Of a stretch of DNA of 64,000 bases, positions 50,172 to 59,088 are shown in pieces (positions within the stretch are counted from its first letter, which is position 1; each line of letters starts with the position of its first letter). The DNA is from Hymenobacter convexus (GTDB lineage Bacteria; Bacteroidota; Bacteroidia; Cytophagales; Hymenobacteraceae). The translations under genes were made by a program, and so were the position numbers. The notes under the pieces are model-generated. The model was not told the DNA's origin. It worked only from the letters and a program-made list of their open reading frames with translations, and did no database searches. The stretch lies in NCBI RefSeq assembly GCF_030580955.1, contig NZ_JAUQON010000004.1, positions 186,001 to 250,000 of the forward strand, given 5' to 3'.

Positions 50172-51377
50172 CTACAGGAGCTTGTCCATGTTCTTGAGGT
50201 AGGTTTCCAGGTCCTTATCGCCGCGGCCGGAGAGGTTTACTACCACTACGTCGTCGGGGCCAGCGCCGAGCTGGCCCAGGGCGGCCAGGGCGTGCGCCGT
50301 TTCCAGGGCCGGAATGATGCCTTCGAGGCGGCTCAGCTCCGACACGGCGGCCAGGGCTTCGTCATCGGTAATGGCAATGAATTCGGCCCGGCCCGAGGCA
50401 CCCAGATGCGCGTGCAGCGGCCCGATGCCGGGGTAATCCAGCCCCGCGCTCAGCGAGTAGGGCTCGGTAATCTGGCCGTGCTCGTCCTGCATCAGCAACG
50501 TGCGGCTGCCGTGGATGATGCCCGGTGTGCCCAGCACCGACGTGGCCGCCGAGTGCCCGGAATCGACGCCGTGCCCGGCCGCTTCCACGGCAATGAGGCG
50601 CACCGACGGCTCGTCCAGAAAATGGTAGAACGCGCCGGCGGCGTTGGAGCCGCCACCCACGCAGGCCACCACGTAATCGGGCAGTTCGGTGCCGGTTTTT
50701 TCCAGCAGCTGGGCCCGCATTTCTTCGCTGATGACGGCCTGCAGGCGGGCCACCAAATCGGGGTACGGGTGCGGGCCCACCACGGAGCCGATGATGTAGT
50801 GGGTGTCGACGGGGTTAGCAATCCAGTCGCGTATGGCTTCGTTGGTCGCGTCTTTCAGGGTTTGGCTACCGCTTTCGGCGCGCCGCACCTCGGCCCCGAG
50901 CAGGCGCATGCGGGCCACGTTGGGCGCCTGCCGCTCCATGTCCACGGCGCCCATATACACCACGCAGGGCAGGCCCATGAGGGCGCACACCGTGGCCGTG
51001 GCCACGCCGTGCTGCCCCGCGCCGGTTTCGGCAATGATGCGCTTCTTGCCCAGCCGCTGGGCCAGCAGAATCTGCCCCACGGTGTTGTTGATTTTGTGGG
51101 CGCCGGTGTGGCACAGGTCTTCGCGCTTCAGGAAAATGCGGGTGCCGTAGCGAGCGGAGAGGCGCTTGGCCTCAAACAGCGGCGTGGGCCGGCCCACGTA
51201 GTCGCGCAGCAGCAACTGCAGTTCGGCCTGGAAACCGGGGTCGGCCAGGATGTCGAGGTAGCGGGTGCGCAGCTCCTCCACGTTGGGGTAGAGCATTTCG
51301 GGAATGAAAGCGCCGCCGAACTCGCCGTAGTAGCCCCGGGCACTGGGTTGCTGATAGGAAGTGGTTGTGGGAGTCAT
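50172..51377 (-). CDS. trpB: Tryptophan synthase beta chain
   Basis: 401 residues. PLP enzyme that joins indole and serine into tryptophan. The PLP lysine is in [15 protein letters not shown], and the phosphate-binding stretch [13 protein letters not shown] and the [13 protein letters not shown] motif are present. It is of the TrpB1 type that pairs with TrpA. Its start overlaps the end of trpF by four bases (ATGA), so translation is coupled. The N-terminus is normal ([22 protein letters not shown] is split here as [10 protein letters not shown]). Confidence 0.98.
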   Translation of the reverse strand: MTPTTTSYQQPSARGYYGEFGGAFIPEMLYPNVEELRTRYLDILADPGFQAELQLLLRDYVGRPTPLFEAKRLSARYGTRIFLKREDLCHTGAHKINNTVGQILLAQRLGKKRIIAETGAGQHGVATATVCALMGLPCVVYMGAVDMERQAPNVARMRLLGAEVRRAESGSQTLKDATNEAIRDWIANPVDTHYIIGSVVGPHPYPDLVARLQAVISEEMRAQLLEKTGTELPDYVVACVGGGSNAAGAFYHFLDEPSVRLIAVEAAGHGVDSGHSAATSVLGTPGIIHGSRTLLMQDEHGQITEPYSLSAGLDYPGIGPLHAHLGASGRAEFIAITDDEALAAVSELSRLEGIIPALETAHALAALGQLGAGPDDVVVVNLSGRGDKDLETYLKNMDKLL

Positions 51378-52108
51378 ATAAATAGTGCGCCGGGGCGCAG
51401 TTGAGTGAGCATTTGCGCCAGGCGGCGCGCGTCTTTCACGCCGGGCGCGGTTTCAAAACCACTGTTCAAGTCCACGCCGGCCAGCCCGGGCAGGTTTAGG
51501 GCCCCCAGTTCGGCGGCATGTTCCAAACCCAGCCCACCGGCCAAAAAGTAAGGCACGGGCAGGTTGTAAGTCGACAACAAATTCCAGTTGAAAGTGGCCC
51601 CGTTGCCACCGGGCGCCGCGCCTTTGGTATCGAAGAGAAAATAGTCGCAATACGGCACGTAAGGCAGAAGGGCATCGAAATCGACCTTCTCCCCCACTGC
51701 AAACGCCTTCATCACCAGCAGGCCGGCCTCGTTCAATTCCTCGCACTGCGCGGGGGGTTCCTGGCCGTGCAGCTGCACGGCAGCGAGGCCGAAGCGGTGG
51801 GCCGTGGCGAGGATGTTTTCGGTGGACTCGTTCACGAACACGCCCACTTTCCAAATAGCTGGCGGCAGGGCGCGCACCAGTTCAGGGGCGAGCGCCTCCC
51901 CCACAAAGCGAGGTGACTTCGGGGCGAAAATGAAACCCAGAAAATCCGGTCCCAGCTTGGCCACGTCGGGCAGCGCCGCGGCATCGCGCATGCCGCACAC
52001 TTTCACCAGCAACCGCGGCGGCGCGGCGGCGGCCACTGGCGGCACTACCGCGCCGGGCACGCCGGTGGCGAGTGCCAAAGCAGACAGGTTGGGGCGGGGC
52101 GTTTTCAT
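51374..52108 (-). CDS. trpF: Phosphoribosylanthranilate isomerase
   Basis: 244 residues. It isomerises N-(5'-phosphoribosyl)anthranilate. The barrel starts at about residue 32 with [11 protein letters not shown] (catalytic Cys) and has [13 protein letters not shown] and [16 protein letters not shown], the latter with the catalytic Asp. The first 30 residues are a Pro/Ala/Val-rich extension not usual in TrpF; an internal start is possible but no good candidate is closer. It overlaps trpB by four bases and follows trpC by nine. Confidence 0.95.
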   Translation of the reverse strand: MKTPRPNLSALALATGVPGAVVPPVAAAAPPRLLVKVCGMRDAAALPDVAKLGPDFLGFIFAPKSPRFVGEALAPELVRALPPAIWKVGVFVNESTENILATAHRFGLAAVQLHGQEPPAQCEELNEAGLLVMKAFAVGEKVDFDALLPYVPYCDYFLFDTKGAAPGGNGATFNWNLLSTYNLPVPYFLAGGLGLEHAAELGALNLPGLAGVDLNSGFETAPGVKDARRLAQMLTQLRPGALFI

Positions 52109-52117
52109 TTCCGGCAG

Positions 52118-52945
52118 CTAGGCAATGGCGGATTCGGCTTTGGGCAGGGCTGCGATTTCCTGGACCAGGGCTGCACAGGCCCGCTCGGGCCGGGCGTGGC
52201 GCATGAAAGCCTCCCCGAGCAGAAAGCCGCGGTAGCCGGCTTCGCGCAGCCGCCCGATGGCGGCGGCGCTGGAGATGCCGCTTTCCGATACTTTCACAAA
52301 CTCATTGGGAATGGCGGCGGCCAGTTCCAGCGAAGTATCAAGGCTCAGGCTGAAGTCGTGCAGGTTGCGGTTGTTCACGCCAATCAGGTTCACGGCATCG
52401 GCGTTGGCTGAGCGGGCCAGCTCGTCGGCGTCGTGCACTTCGAGCAGCACTTCGAGGCCCAGCGAGCGGGCCAGGCGGCCCAGCGAGGCAATTTCGGCGG
52501 GCGTGAGCACGGCCGCAATCAGCAGCACGGCATCGGCGCCGATGCTTTTGGCTTCGAGAATCTGGTACTCGTCGACTACGAAATCCTTGCGCAGAATGGG
52601 GCAGAAATTGAAGCGGCGGGCCGTGGTCAGGTCCTCGTTCTTACCGCCAAAAAACTCGGCGTCGGTGAGGATGGACAGCGCCGCCGCGCCGGCCTGCATG
52701 TAGCCCAGCGTGGTGCGCTCCACGGGCGCGTATTGGTTTATCCAGCCCTTGGAGGGCGACTTGCGCTTGAACTCGGCGATGAGGCCGCTGCCGTTTTCGC
52801 GCAGCAGGTACTGGCGCAGCGACAGCGGCTGCGAGTGGAAATACAGACTGCTTTCGAGCAGCTTCACGGGCACCAGCTCGCGGCGGCTGGCTACTTCCTT
52901 GCGCTTGTGCGCAACGATGGTGTCAAGAATGGTGGCTTGGGACAT
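52118..52945 (-). CDS. trpC: Indole-3-glycerol phosphate synthase
   Basis: 275 residues. It closes the indole ring in tryptophan synthesis. Catalytic lysines are in EFKRKSPSKGWI and ILRKDFVVDEYQI; the ending has IGVNNRNL and VSESGI. It is a single-function TrpC, since trpF is separate. It starts at ATG 52945, 49 bases after trpD, in the trp operon. Confidence 0.97.
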   Translation of the reverse strand: MSQATILDTIVAHKRKEVASRRELVPVKLLESSLYFHSQPLSLRQYLLRENGSGLIAEFKRKSPSKGWINQYAPVERTTLGYMQAGAAALSILTDAEFFGGKNEDLTTARRFNFCPILRKDFVVDEYQILEAKSIGADAVLLIAAVLTPAEIASLGRLARSLGLEVLLEVHDADELARSANADAVNLIGVNNRNLHDFSLSLDTSLELAAAIPNEFVKVSESGISSAAAIGRLREAGYRGFLLGEAFMRHARPERACAALVQEIAALPKAESAIA

Positions 52946-52994
52946 AACTTGTAAAACAGCGGCGCGCGGGATTTGCGTCGCGCCATGTAGAAAT

Positions 52995-53990
52995 TTATTG
53001 AGTGGCCAGCATAGTTTCGAAAGCCCTTTTTGCGGCGCCCGAATCCAACGATTCGCGGCTTAGCGCCAGGGCATCGTCCCAGCTCAGGCCGGGGCGGACG
53101 CAACGCAGGGCCAGGCCGGCGTTGGCCGTCACCACGTTGCGCTGGGCGGCGGTGCCGGCGCCGTCCAGCACTTGCTTGAACAGCTCGGCGGCGGCGGCTA
53201 CCGTGGCGCCGCCGGCCAGTTCTTCGGCCGTGCAGGTGGCCAGGGCCAGGTCTTCGGCCGTGAGCAGGCGCTCGCCCTCAAACGAGGAAACCACCTTGGC
53301 CGGCCCGGTCAGGGCCAGCTCGTCGTAGCCATCGAGGGCGTGCACTACGGCGTAGCGGGTGCCAGTAGCCTGCATCAGGTAGTGGTACACGCGCTGCAAT
53401 TCGAGGCTGAACACACCGAGCAGCTGGGCCGCGGGCCGGGCCGGATTCACCAGCGGCCCCAGGATGTTGAAAAAGGTGCGCAGCCCCAGCTCGCGCCGCA
53501 CGGGCCCCGCGTGCCGCATGGCCGGATGGAAAGCCGGCGCATGCAGAAAGCAGATGTTGGCGCGCTCCAGCTGCCGCCGCAACTGGTCGGAGCTGGCCTC
53601 AAAATCGTAGCCGAAATGCGCCAGTACATTGGAAGCCCCCGACACCGACGACACGCCGAAGTTGCCGTGCTTGGCCACCCGCACGCCCGTGCCGGCCACC
53701 ACAAAGCACGCCAGCGTGGAGATGTTGATGGTGTTTTTGCCGTCGCCGCCCGTGCCCACAATGTCGAGCACTTCGCGGGTGCCCAGCTCGGGGTCGCGGC
53801 TCAAATCGAGCAGGGCCTGTCGGAAACCGGCCAGTTCGGCCACCGTAATGGGCCGCATGCGGTACACGGCTAGGAAGGCGGCAGTTTCAGCCGGGTTGGC
53901 GCCGCCTTCGCCCAGCTGGCGCATGGCGGCATGGGCCTCGGCATGGGTCAGGGGCTGGTGGTCGAAAAGCTTGTTGAGAATCTGTTTCAA
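52995..53990 (-). CDS. trpD: Anthranilate phosphoribosyltransferase
   Basis: 331 residues. It adds phosphoribosyl to anthranilate. Motifs: DIVGTGGDGKNTINIST (PRPP binding), KHGNFGVSSVSGASN, FLHAPAFHPAMRHAGPVRRE and NPARP. The start appears to be TTG 53990 (KQILNKLFDHQPLTHAEA); no ATG or GTG lies near in frame. It is not fused to trpG. A palindromic repeat separates it from trpG upstream in the same operon. Confidence 0.96.
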   Translation of the reverse strand: MKQILNKLFDHQPLTHAEAHAAMRQLGEGGANPAETAAFLAVYRMRPITVAELAGFRQALLDLSRDPELGTREVLDIVGTGGDGKNTINISTLACFVVAGTGVRVAKHGNFGVSSVSGASNVLAHFGYDFEASSDQLRRQLERANICFLHAPAFHPAMRHAGPVRRELGLRTFFNILGPLVNPARPAAQLLGVFSLELQRVYHYLMQATGTRYAVVHALDGYDELALTGPAKVVSSFEGERLLTAEDLALATCTAEELAGGATVAAAAELFKQVLDGAGTAAQRNVVTANAGLALRCVRPGLSWDDALALSRESLDSGAAKRAFETMLATQ

Positions 53991-54019
53991 AACTTGATTT
54001 TGGCGAAGCGCCTTTGAAC

Positions 54020-54114
54020 GTCATGCTGAGCGCAGTCGAAGCATCTCTACCGCTTCGCTGCAAAAGCATTGATTACTTACACGGTAGAGATGCTTCGACT
54101 GCGCTCAGCATGAC
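54020..54114. repeat. Palindromic intergenic repeat, copy 6, inside the trp operon
   Basis: GTCATGCTGAGCGCAGTCGA and its reverse complement ending at 54114 form a stem of over 30 pairs. It lies between trpG and trpD, so it is transcribed as part of the operon and would form a large hairpin in the mRNA. Confidence 0.92.
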
Positions 54115-54139
54115 AACCTTTTAATTCTACAGTGGCCAC

Positions 54140-54718
54140 TTAGCTCAGCCAGTTTTCCAACATTTTGGCGCCGTGTTCGGTCAGGATGCTTTCAGGGTGG
54201 AACTGCACGCCGCGCACGTCGAACTGGCGGTGCCGAAAGGCCAGTACTTCACCGCGGGCGTCGCGGGCGGTGGTTTCCAGCTCGGCGGGCATGGTTTCGG
54301 GGCGCACGGCCCAGGAGTGGTAGCGCCCCACCTGGAAGCGCGGCGGCAGGCCGGCAAACAGCCGCTCGTCGGGTACAGTTACCTCGGCTTCGTTGGCCAC
54401 GCCGTGCAGCACGGCGGGCATGTTGTAGAGCGATGCGCCAAAGCTCTCGGCCAGCCCCTGGTGGCCCAGACACACCCCCAGAATGCGTTTAGTGGGCGCG
54501 TAGGTTTTAATAATGTCGGGCATCAAACCCGCATCGGCCGGCACGCCAGGCCCGGGCGACAGCATGATGGCATCGAAGGGCGCCACCGATTCCAGCGTCA
54601 GCTGGTCGTTGCGCGTTACGGTCAGGTTGGAGCCGTGACCGAGGTCGCGCAGCAGATGCACCAAGTTGTAGGTGAAGGAGTCGTAGTTATCGAGAACGAG
54701 GATTTTCATGCTTTTCAT
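54140..54718 (-). CDS. trpG: Anthranilate synthase component II (glutamine amidotransferase)
   Basis: 192 residues from ATG 54718; ATG 54709 (MKILVLDNYDSFTYN) is an equally good start. It supplies ammonia from glutamine to TrpE. The triad is Cys in GVCLGHQGLAE, and His and Glu in GVQFHPESILTEHG. The oxyanion loop MLSPGPGVP is present. It starts two bases after the trpE stop, so it is translationally coupled. A stand-alone class I GATase domain. Confidence 0.97.
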   Translation of the reverse strand: MKSMKILVLDNYDSFTYNLVHLLRDLGHGSNLTVTRNDQLTLESVAPFDAIMLSPGPGVPADAGLMPDIIKTYAPTKRILGVCLGHQGLAESFGASLYNMPAVLHGVANEAEVTVPDERLFAGLPPRFQVGRYHSWAVRPETMPAELETTARDARGEVLAFRHRQFDVRGVQFHPESILTEHGAKMLENWLS

Positions 54719-54720
54719 TT

Positions 54721-56148
54721 TTATCGAACTTCACCTGCTGCCCGCAGCGCCGCGCGCAAGGCCCCCAGCTTGTGGTGCACCTCTTCCAGCTCCGACTGCA
54801 CACTGGATGCCGCCACTACGCCGGCCCCGGCCTGGAAATACAGTTGGTTACCGGTGCTCAAAAAAGAGCGAATCATGATGGCGTGGTTGAAATTGCCGTC
54901 GAAGCCGAGGTGGCCAATGCAGCCGCCGTAGTACCCCCGCGCTGTGGGCTCCAGCCCATCAATCAGTTGCAGAGCGCGGTGTTTGGGCGCACCTGATAGG
55001 GTGCCGGCCGGGAAGGTGTCGGCCACTACTTGCAGCGTGTCGGTGCCCTCGTCGAGCTGAGCCGTGACGTGGCTGACGAGGTGAATGACGTGCGAATAGA
55101 ATTGGATTTCGCGCAGCGTGCGCACCTGCACCTGGGTGCCGTGGCGGGCCAGGTCGTTGCGGGCCAGGTCCACCAGCATCACGTGCTCGGCGTTTTCCTT
55201 GGGGTCGGCGGCCAGGCGCTGGGCGGCGGCGGCATCGGCGGCGTCGTCGCCAGTGCGGCGGTAGGTGCCCGCAATGGGGTACAGGCTGGCCTCGCGGCCC
55301 TGCACCAGCACCTGCGCCTCGGGCGAGGAGCCGAAGATTTTGTAGTCGCCGTAATCGAAGTAAAACAGGTAGGGCGAGGGATTGATAGACCGCAGCGCCC
55401 GGTACACGCTGAACTCATCGCCCGAAAAACCCTGCTGGAACCGGCGCGACAGCACTATCTGAAACACGTCGCCGCGTAGGCAGTGCTGCTGGCCCTGCGT
55501 GAGGCGCGCCAGAAACTCCGCATCGGTCTGGTTGCTCTGCTCCTCTCCCACCGTGGCAAAGTCGAAGGCCGGCACGCTGGGGTTGCGCACCAGGTTTTCG
55601 AGGCGGTCGAGGCCATCGGCTTCCGCGTATTCTTCGCCCGCCACACGGTGCTCAAATAGAAACAACTCCTGCCGGAAGTGGTTGAAGGCGATGACGTAGC
55701 GGTATACGCCGTAGCGAATCAGCGGCACGTCGCCGGCCGGCAACTTGGTTGTGTTAAACGTCACGTCCTCAAAGCTCTGCACCGCCTCGTAGCCCATGTA
55801 GCCAAACAGCCCGGTGCTGATAAAAGGCATTTTGGCCCCCGCCGCATCGGGTTCGAAAGCGGCGGCGAAGCGCCGCAGCTCGGTTAGGGCCTGGCGGGGC
55901 TCCTGCATAGCCATGCTGCTGAGCGGCTGGCCCGGCAGCGCCCGCCGCAGCTCGCCCCCGCGCCGCAGCTCAAACGTACCCAGCGGCTCACACACCAGGT
56001 AGCTGAAGGCGTTTTGCTGGCCGTGGTAGTCGGCGCTTTCCAGCAGCAGGCAGTTGGAATATTGGTCGCGCAGGCGCAGGTACAGGCCCACCGGGGTCAC
56101 GGTGTCGGCCAGCAGGCGGCGGTGGCGGGTGATGAGTTGGTAAGGCAC
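54721..56148 (-). CDS. trpE: Anthranilate synthase component I
   Basis: 475 residues from GTG 56148 (PYQLITRHRRLLADTVTPVG). It turns chorismate into anthranilate with TrpG. The N-terminal domain has LLLESADYHGQQNAFSYL, the region of the tryptophan feedback site; the chorismate-binding core has FQIVLSRRFQQGF, PSPYLFYFDYGDYKIFGSSPE, AGTYRRTGDD, DLARNDLARHG and GTLSGAPKHRALQLIDGLEP. An open frame continues to TTG 56205, but that would put the start in the T tract of the leader terminator, so the internal GTG is preferred. First structural gene of trpEGDCFBA. Confidence 0.96.
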   Translation of the reverse strand: MPYQLITRHRRLLADTVTPVGLYLRLRDQYSNCLLLESADYHGQQNAFSYLVCEPLGTFELRRGGELRRALPGQPLSSMAMQEPRQALTELRRFAAAFEPDAAGAKMPFISTGLFGYMGYEAVQSFEDVTFNTTKLPAGDVPLIRYGVYRYVIAFNHFRQELFLFEHRVAGEEYAEADGLDRLENLVRNPSVPAFDFATVGEEQSNQTDAEFLARLTQGQQHCLRGDVFQIVLSRRFQQGFSGDEFSVYRALRSINPSPYLFYFDYGDYKIFGSSPEAQVLVQGREASLYPIAGTYRRTGDDAADAAAAQRLAADPKENAEHVMLVDLARNDLARHGTQVQVRTLREIQFYSHVIHLVSHVTAQLDEGTDTLQVVADTFPAGTLSGAPKHRALQLIDGLEPTARGYYGGCIGHLGFDGNFNHAIMIRSFLSTGNQLYFQAGAGVVAASSVQSELEEVHHKLGALRAALRAAGEVR

Positions 56149-56203
56149 GGATGCAGGTAGTAAAAGGCTGAGCCAAAGCAGCGGCTCGATTGGAAACAAA
56201 AGC

Positions 56204-56230
56204 AAAAAGCCCGGCGAGTGGCCGGGCTTT
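56204..56230 (-). terminator. Attenuator terminator of the trp leader
   Basis: On the minus strand AAAGCCCGGC (56230 to 56221) pairs with GCCGGGCTTT (56215 to 56206), loop CACTC, followed by TTTTTGCTTTTG. The hairpin lies 30 bases after the stop of the leader peptide and 56 bases before the trpE start, so it can stop transcription before the structural genes. Confidence 0.85.
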
Positions 56231-56260
56231 CGTGGTTAAAGGCGAAATCGAAGGATTTCA

Positions 56261-56335
56261 CTAAGCGCACAGACAGGCCGGTCCGAAGTTTCGGAACTGC
56301 CACCACCAAGCCTGAGAAGTACGCTGAAAATTCAT
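56261..56335 (-). CDS. trpL: trp operon leader peptide with three consecutive Trp codons
   Basis: 24 codons from ATG 56335 to TAG 56261. It begins MNFQRTSQAWWWQFRN: codons 10-12 (complement of 56308-56300) are TGG TGG TGG. A peptide with three tandem Trp codons directly ahead of a terminator and trpE is the signature of ribosome-mediated attenuation: stalling at scarce Trp-tRNA would favour an antiterminator and transcription of the operon. A small hairpin (56282-56295) follows the Trp codons. A candidate antiterminator arm (56259-56268, at the peptide stop) can pair with 56226-56234, which overlaps the 5' arm of the terminator. This folding is by eye and needs computing. Confidence 0.88.
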   Translation of the reverse strand: MNFQRTSQAWWWQFRNFGPACLCA

Positions 56336-56366
56336 GAGAAAGGATGCGCTTTTCTTAAACGCGTTG

Positions 56367-56400
56367 CAAAGATAAAAGAGCTTTGTTGAAATAACAGCAA
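56367..56400 (-). promoter_or_regulatory. Predicted promoter of the trp operon
   Basis: The minus strand reads TTG (56400-56398), a spacer of 23 and TATCTTTG (56374-56367), an exact -7 box. The start of transcription would fall near 56360, about 25 bases before the leader-peptide ATG. The surrounding DNA is AT-rich. Confidence 0.65.
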
Positions 56401-56491
56401 GTTATTTCGATTCCTGATACGACAATAACACGTTTTTGGTTCGAAGACTGGCTATTTTACAAGTACGGCACCGCTCATCCGACTGTCCCGC

Positions 56492-57724
56492 TTATTTGGG
56501 AGGAGCGGCAGATGCCTTCGGCAACTCTTTGAGCCCGAACAGAAACCGGTACGCCGCCGGAAACTCGCGCCGCCAAAACCACTCGCGGTGCTGCCCATCG
56601 GCCGGGGCGTGAAAGGAAATATTCGCGGCGGGCACGCCTTCCTTCCGCAACTCGTCGCGCCAGGCCGTCATCAGCGGCAGCATGGTCTTCGATTCTTTGG
56701 TGCCGCTCACGAAATAAAAACGGGCCGAGCGGGACGCCGGGTGGGTTTTGGCAAAGACCAGCAGAGAATCATTACACACCCAGAAGGCTGGCGAGAAAGC
56801 TCCCACCTGCCCAAACACGCGCGGGTATTTCAGGGCGGCATACACCGAAATCAGCCCGCCCAGGCTGGACCCAGCGATACCGGTATGAGCCGCATCGGGC
56901 CGGGTGCGGTAGTGCGCATCCACGTAGGGCTTGAGGGTGAGGGCCAAAAAATCGACGTACTGACGGCCCTGGCCGCCCCGGTGGGGCTGGTCCTTCAGCT
57001 CGGCCTCGGTGCTAACCCATGGGATGTACTCGTCGGAGCGGAACTGGTCGCCATTGTCAATAGCCACCACAATGCTGCCGGTGGCATCCTGCCCGGCCTT
57101 GCGTAGGTGGTCAAGCGTTTCGTCTACGCCCCATTCGCCGTCGAAGCTGGTGGCGTCGTCGAACACATTCTGGCCATCGTGCAGGTAGAGCACGGGGTAG
57201 CGCCGGGTTGGGTTGGCCGCGTAGTCGGCGGGCAGGTATAGCCAGATGCGCCGCTGCCGCCCCAGCTGCGGCATGGCAAACGAAGCCGACAACAGGCGGA
57301 CCTGCGGCGTGGCGGTGTGCTTTTTCGGAACGGCGGGGGTGCCGCTCTGGTCGTCCCAGGCCAGCACCCGGTTGGCGATTTCGCGGGTCGCCGTCAGGTC
57401 GGCTTTGCGGTTGGCGATTTGCTGGTTCTTGTCGTCCACTTCCACCGTCGGCCAGCTGCCCCGCGTGAACTTGTATTCGATGCTGCCCAAGTTCGAGGGC
57501 AGGCTGATTTGGTAAGTACCGTCGGCTTGCTTCTGCAAGGCATAGCGGGCGCTGTGGGCGTTCCAGTTATTGAATGAGCCCGCCACGAACAGGGTATCCG
57601 TGGCAGGGGTAGCGGCCGGCACCCGGGTTAGCCGGAGCGTGGTCTGGGCGCAGGCGGTGCTGCACGCCACGCCAATGGTGCCGACGAACAGCGCCGCGCG
57701 TTTCAGCAGTAAGTGGGGGCTCAT
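56492..57724 (-). CDS. Secreted esterase with N-terminal glycogen-binding-like (E-set) domain
   Basis: 410 residues, signal peptide ending STACAQ. Residues 30-120 form an early E-set/CBM48-like domain (DTLFVAGSFNNWN, then YKFTRGSWPTVEVDD), as in glycogen-branching and AMPK-type domains. The C-terminal part is an enterochelin-esterase-like hydrolase: YPVLYLHDGQNVFDD, nucleophile S287 in IAGSSLGGLIS, and a His in ADGQHREWFW. Such proteins often sit in polysaccharide utilisation loci as carbohydrate esterases. It lies just beyond the trp promoter on the same strand and about 1.4 kb from the divergent susC gene. The substrate is unknown. Confidence 0.88.
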   Translation of the reverse strand: MSPHLLLKRAALFVGTIGVACSTACAQTTLRLTRVPAATPATDTLFVAGSFNNWNAHSARYALQKQADGTYQISLPSNLGSIEYKFTRGSWPTVEVDDKNQQIANRKADLTATREIANRVLAWDDQSGTPAVPKKHTATPQVRLLSASFAMPQLGRQRRIWLYLPADYAANPTRRYPVLYLHDGQNVFDDATSFDGEWGVDETLDHLRKAGQDATGSIVVAIDNGDQFRSDEYIPWVSTEAELKDQPHRGGQGRQYVDFLALTLKPYVDAHYRTRPDAAHTGIAGSSLGGLISVYAALKYPRVFGQVGAFSPAFWVCNDSLLVFAKTHPASRSARFYFVSGTKESKTMLPLMTAWRDELRKEGVPAANISFHAPADGQHREWFWRREFPAAYRFLFGLKELPKASAAPPK

Positions 57725-57727
57725 GGG

Positions 57728-58423
57728 TTAGCGGATGGTTTCGCCGGAGCCGGCGCCGCGCTCGGAGGCATCCATTTTGCGCAACGTGTAAACGGCGCGA
57801 ACGGAGTCGACGCCCGGCAGGCCATTGGCCTGGAAGTCGAGGAGCGAGCCCTTTTTCTGCGGACCTTTGATGAAGTGGCGGTATTCTTCGGCCGACTCGC
57901 GCACCACGTACAGGAAGCCCGACGACGGCACTTTCAGGCGCGAATAGAAGCAGCGGCCGTCGCCGGCGGGGCGGCGGGTGTCTTCGGCCACGGCGCTGGT
58001 GCCCAGCAGGCGGTACTTGTTCACGTCGGCACCGGGCGCGGCCAGGTTGCCTAGGCCGTCCACAAACACCTCGCGGCGGCTCATGAGATGTTCCAGGTCG
58101 AGGGTTTTGAGCAGGCCCAGGTTTTCTTCGGACATGATGAGCTGCTGCACCGATTTGCCGGGCGCGGGCTCTTCGTAGTACACCAGCACGGGCTTTTTGA
58201 TTTTGACCTTGCTGACTACCATGGGCGGCGGCGCGTCCTCATCGGCGCGGCCCGACTGAATGGCCGAGTACACGGGCGGCGGCTTCGGGGCGCCTTTGGA
58301 GCCGGGGGCCTGCTTGCTTTTGCCCTTGGGCACGGGCTTGCGGGTGCCCGGGCGGGATTGGGCGGCCGCGTCCAAAGCAGCAGTTGCCGCGAGCAAGACA
58401 ACGAGCAGTAGGTGCTTTTTCAT
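57728..58423 (-). CDS. Secreted hypothetical protein
   Basis: 231 residues with a signal peptide ending DAAAQ. After it comes a basic Pro/Lys-rich linker (PGTRKPVPKGKSKQAPGSK) and then an unrecognised domain (VLVYYEEPAPGKSVQQLIM, then GFLYVVRESAEEYRHFIKG). The stop is three bases before the start of the esterase gene, so the two are surely cotranscribed and perhaps functionally linked. The Lys-rich linker may bind an anionic polymer, but this is a guess. Confidence 0.75.
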   Translation of the reverse strand: MKKHLLLVVLLAATAALDAAAQSRPGTRKPVPKGKSKQAPGSKGAPKPPPVYSAIQSGRADEDAPPPMVVSKVKIKKPVLVYYEEPAPGKSVQQLIMSEENLGLLKTLDLEHLMSRREVFVDGLGNLAAPGADVNKYRLLGTSAVAEDTRRPAGDGRCFYSRLKVPSSGFLYVVRESAEEYRHFIKGPQKKGSLLDFQANGLPGVDSVRAVYTLRKMDASERGAGSGETIR

Positions 58424-59088
58424 TTTCTACGGAAAAGCCAAAAGTAAGGACCAGCAATTCGTTCTGCAACGCGCTGGGCGAAAGGCCTGCCTCACGGAAG
58501 TACCATCTGCAGCCCAGCCCGCGCCGGCACCAGCGGTAGCCGGACGGCCAAGTTAGCGCGGCGCCCGCAATCGCGGAAGGCGGCGGTTACTTCATCAAAA
58601 ATGCAGCTTGCACCGGGGAGGTTTGCGCGCTGAACCAATTTCCGGTGGCCGGCGTCATCGCATAGCGCACCGGCAAAGAGCGTTAGCAGCAAAATGGCGG
58701 TGCCGGATACGCAAGCAGGAAACCCACCACCGACAGCAAACAGGGACACGAAAAATCACGCCGACAATTTCTTTTTTCAAACCATTGCGCAAACGTTTGC
58801 AGCTGACTATTTTAGCGAAAAATTTGGCCAAACGACCATTTCGGCGCATTTACAGTACATCTATTTGTTTATCAATTAAATAATAAGTAAAAAGCCCATT
58901 TTTCTGGCTGAAATAAATTGTAGTCGTGCATAACACTTTTACGGTAACATTTGGGCCCGAAAGCTGTCATACATAGGCGTTAATGCCCTTTTGTGGGTAA
59001 CTTGCCGCCCCTTTCTCCAACACGCGCTTACCTCTACCCAAACCCTACACTCCCACCACACATTTTTTCCCACCAACAATCGTTTCCC
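58424..59088. other. Intergenic region upstream of susC
   Basis: About 665 bases between divergent genes. The left 300 bases have normal base composition and some open frames in both directions that look random; the right 250 are AT-rich, as expected of a regulated promoter. Stretches such as TAACATTTG near 58944 are only partial -7 matches, so no promoter is called. No hairpin or small gene stands out. Confidence 0.5.

Noticed and set aside
56149..56205. Extension of trpE to TTG 56205
   Set aside because: The extension would begin in the T tract of the attenuator terminator and encodes a sequence not found at the start of TrpE proteins.
58492..58749. 85-residue minus-strand frame with a hydrophobic stretch upstream of susC
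   Set aside because: The hydrophobic part is not placed as a normal signal peptide, there is no family similarity, and the opposite strand has equally random frames.
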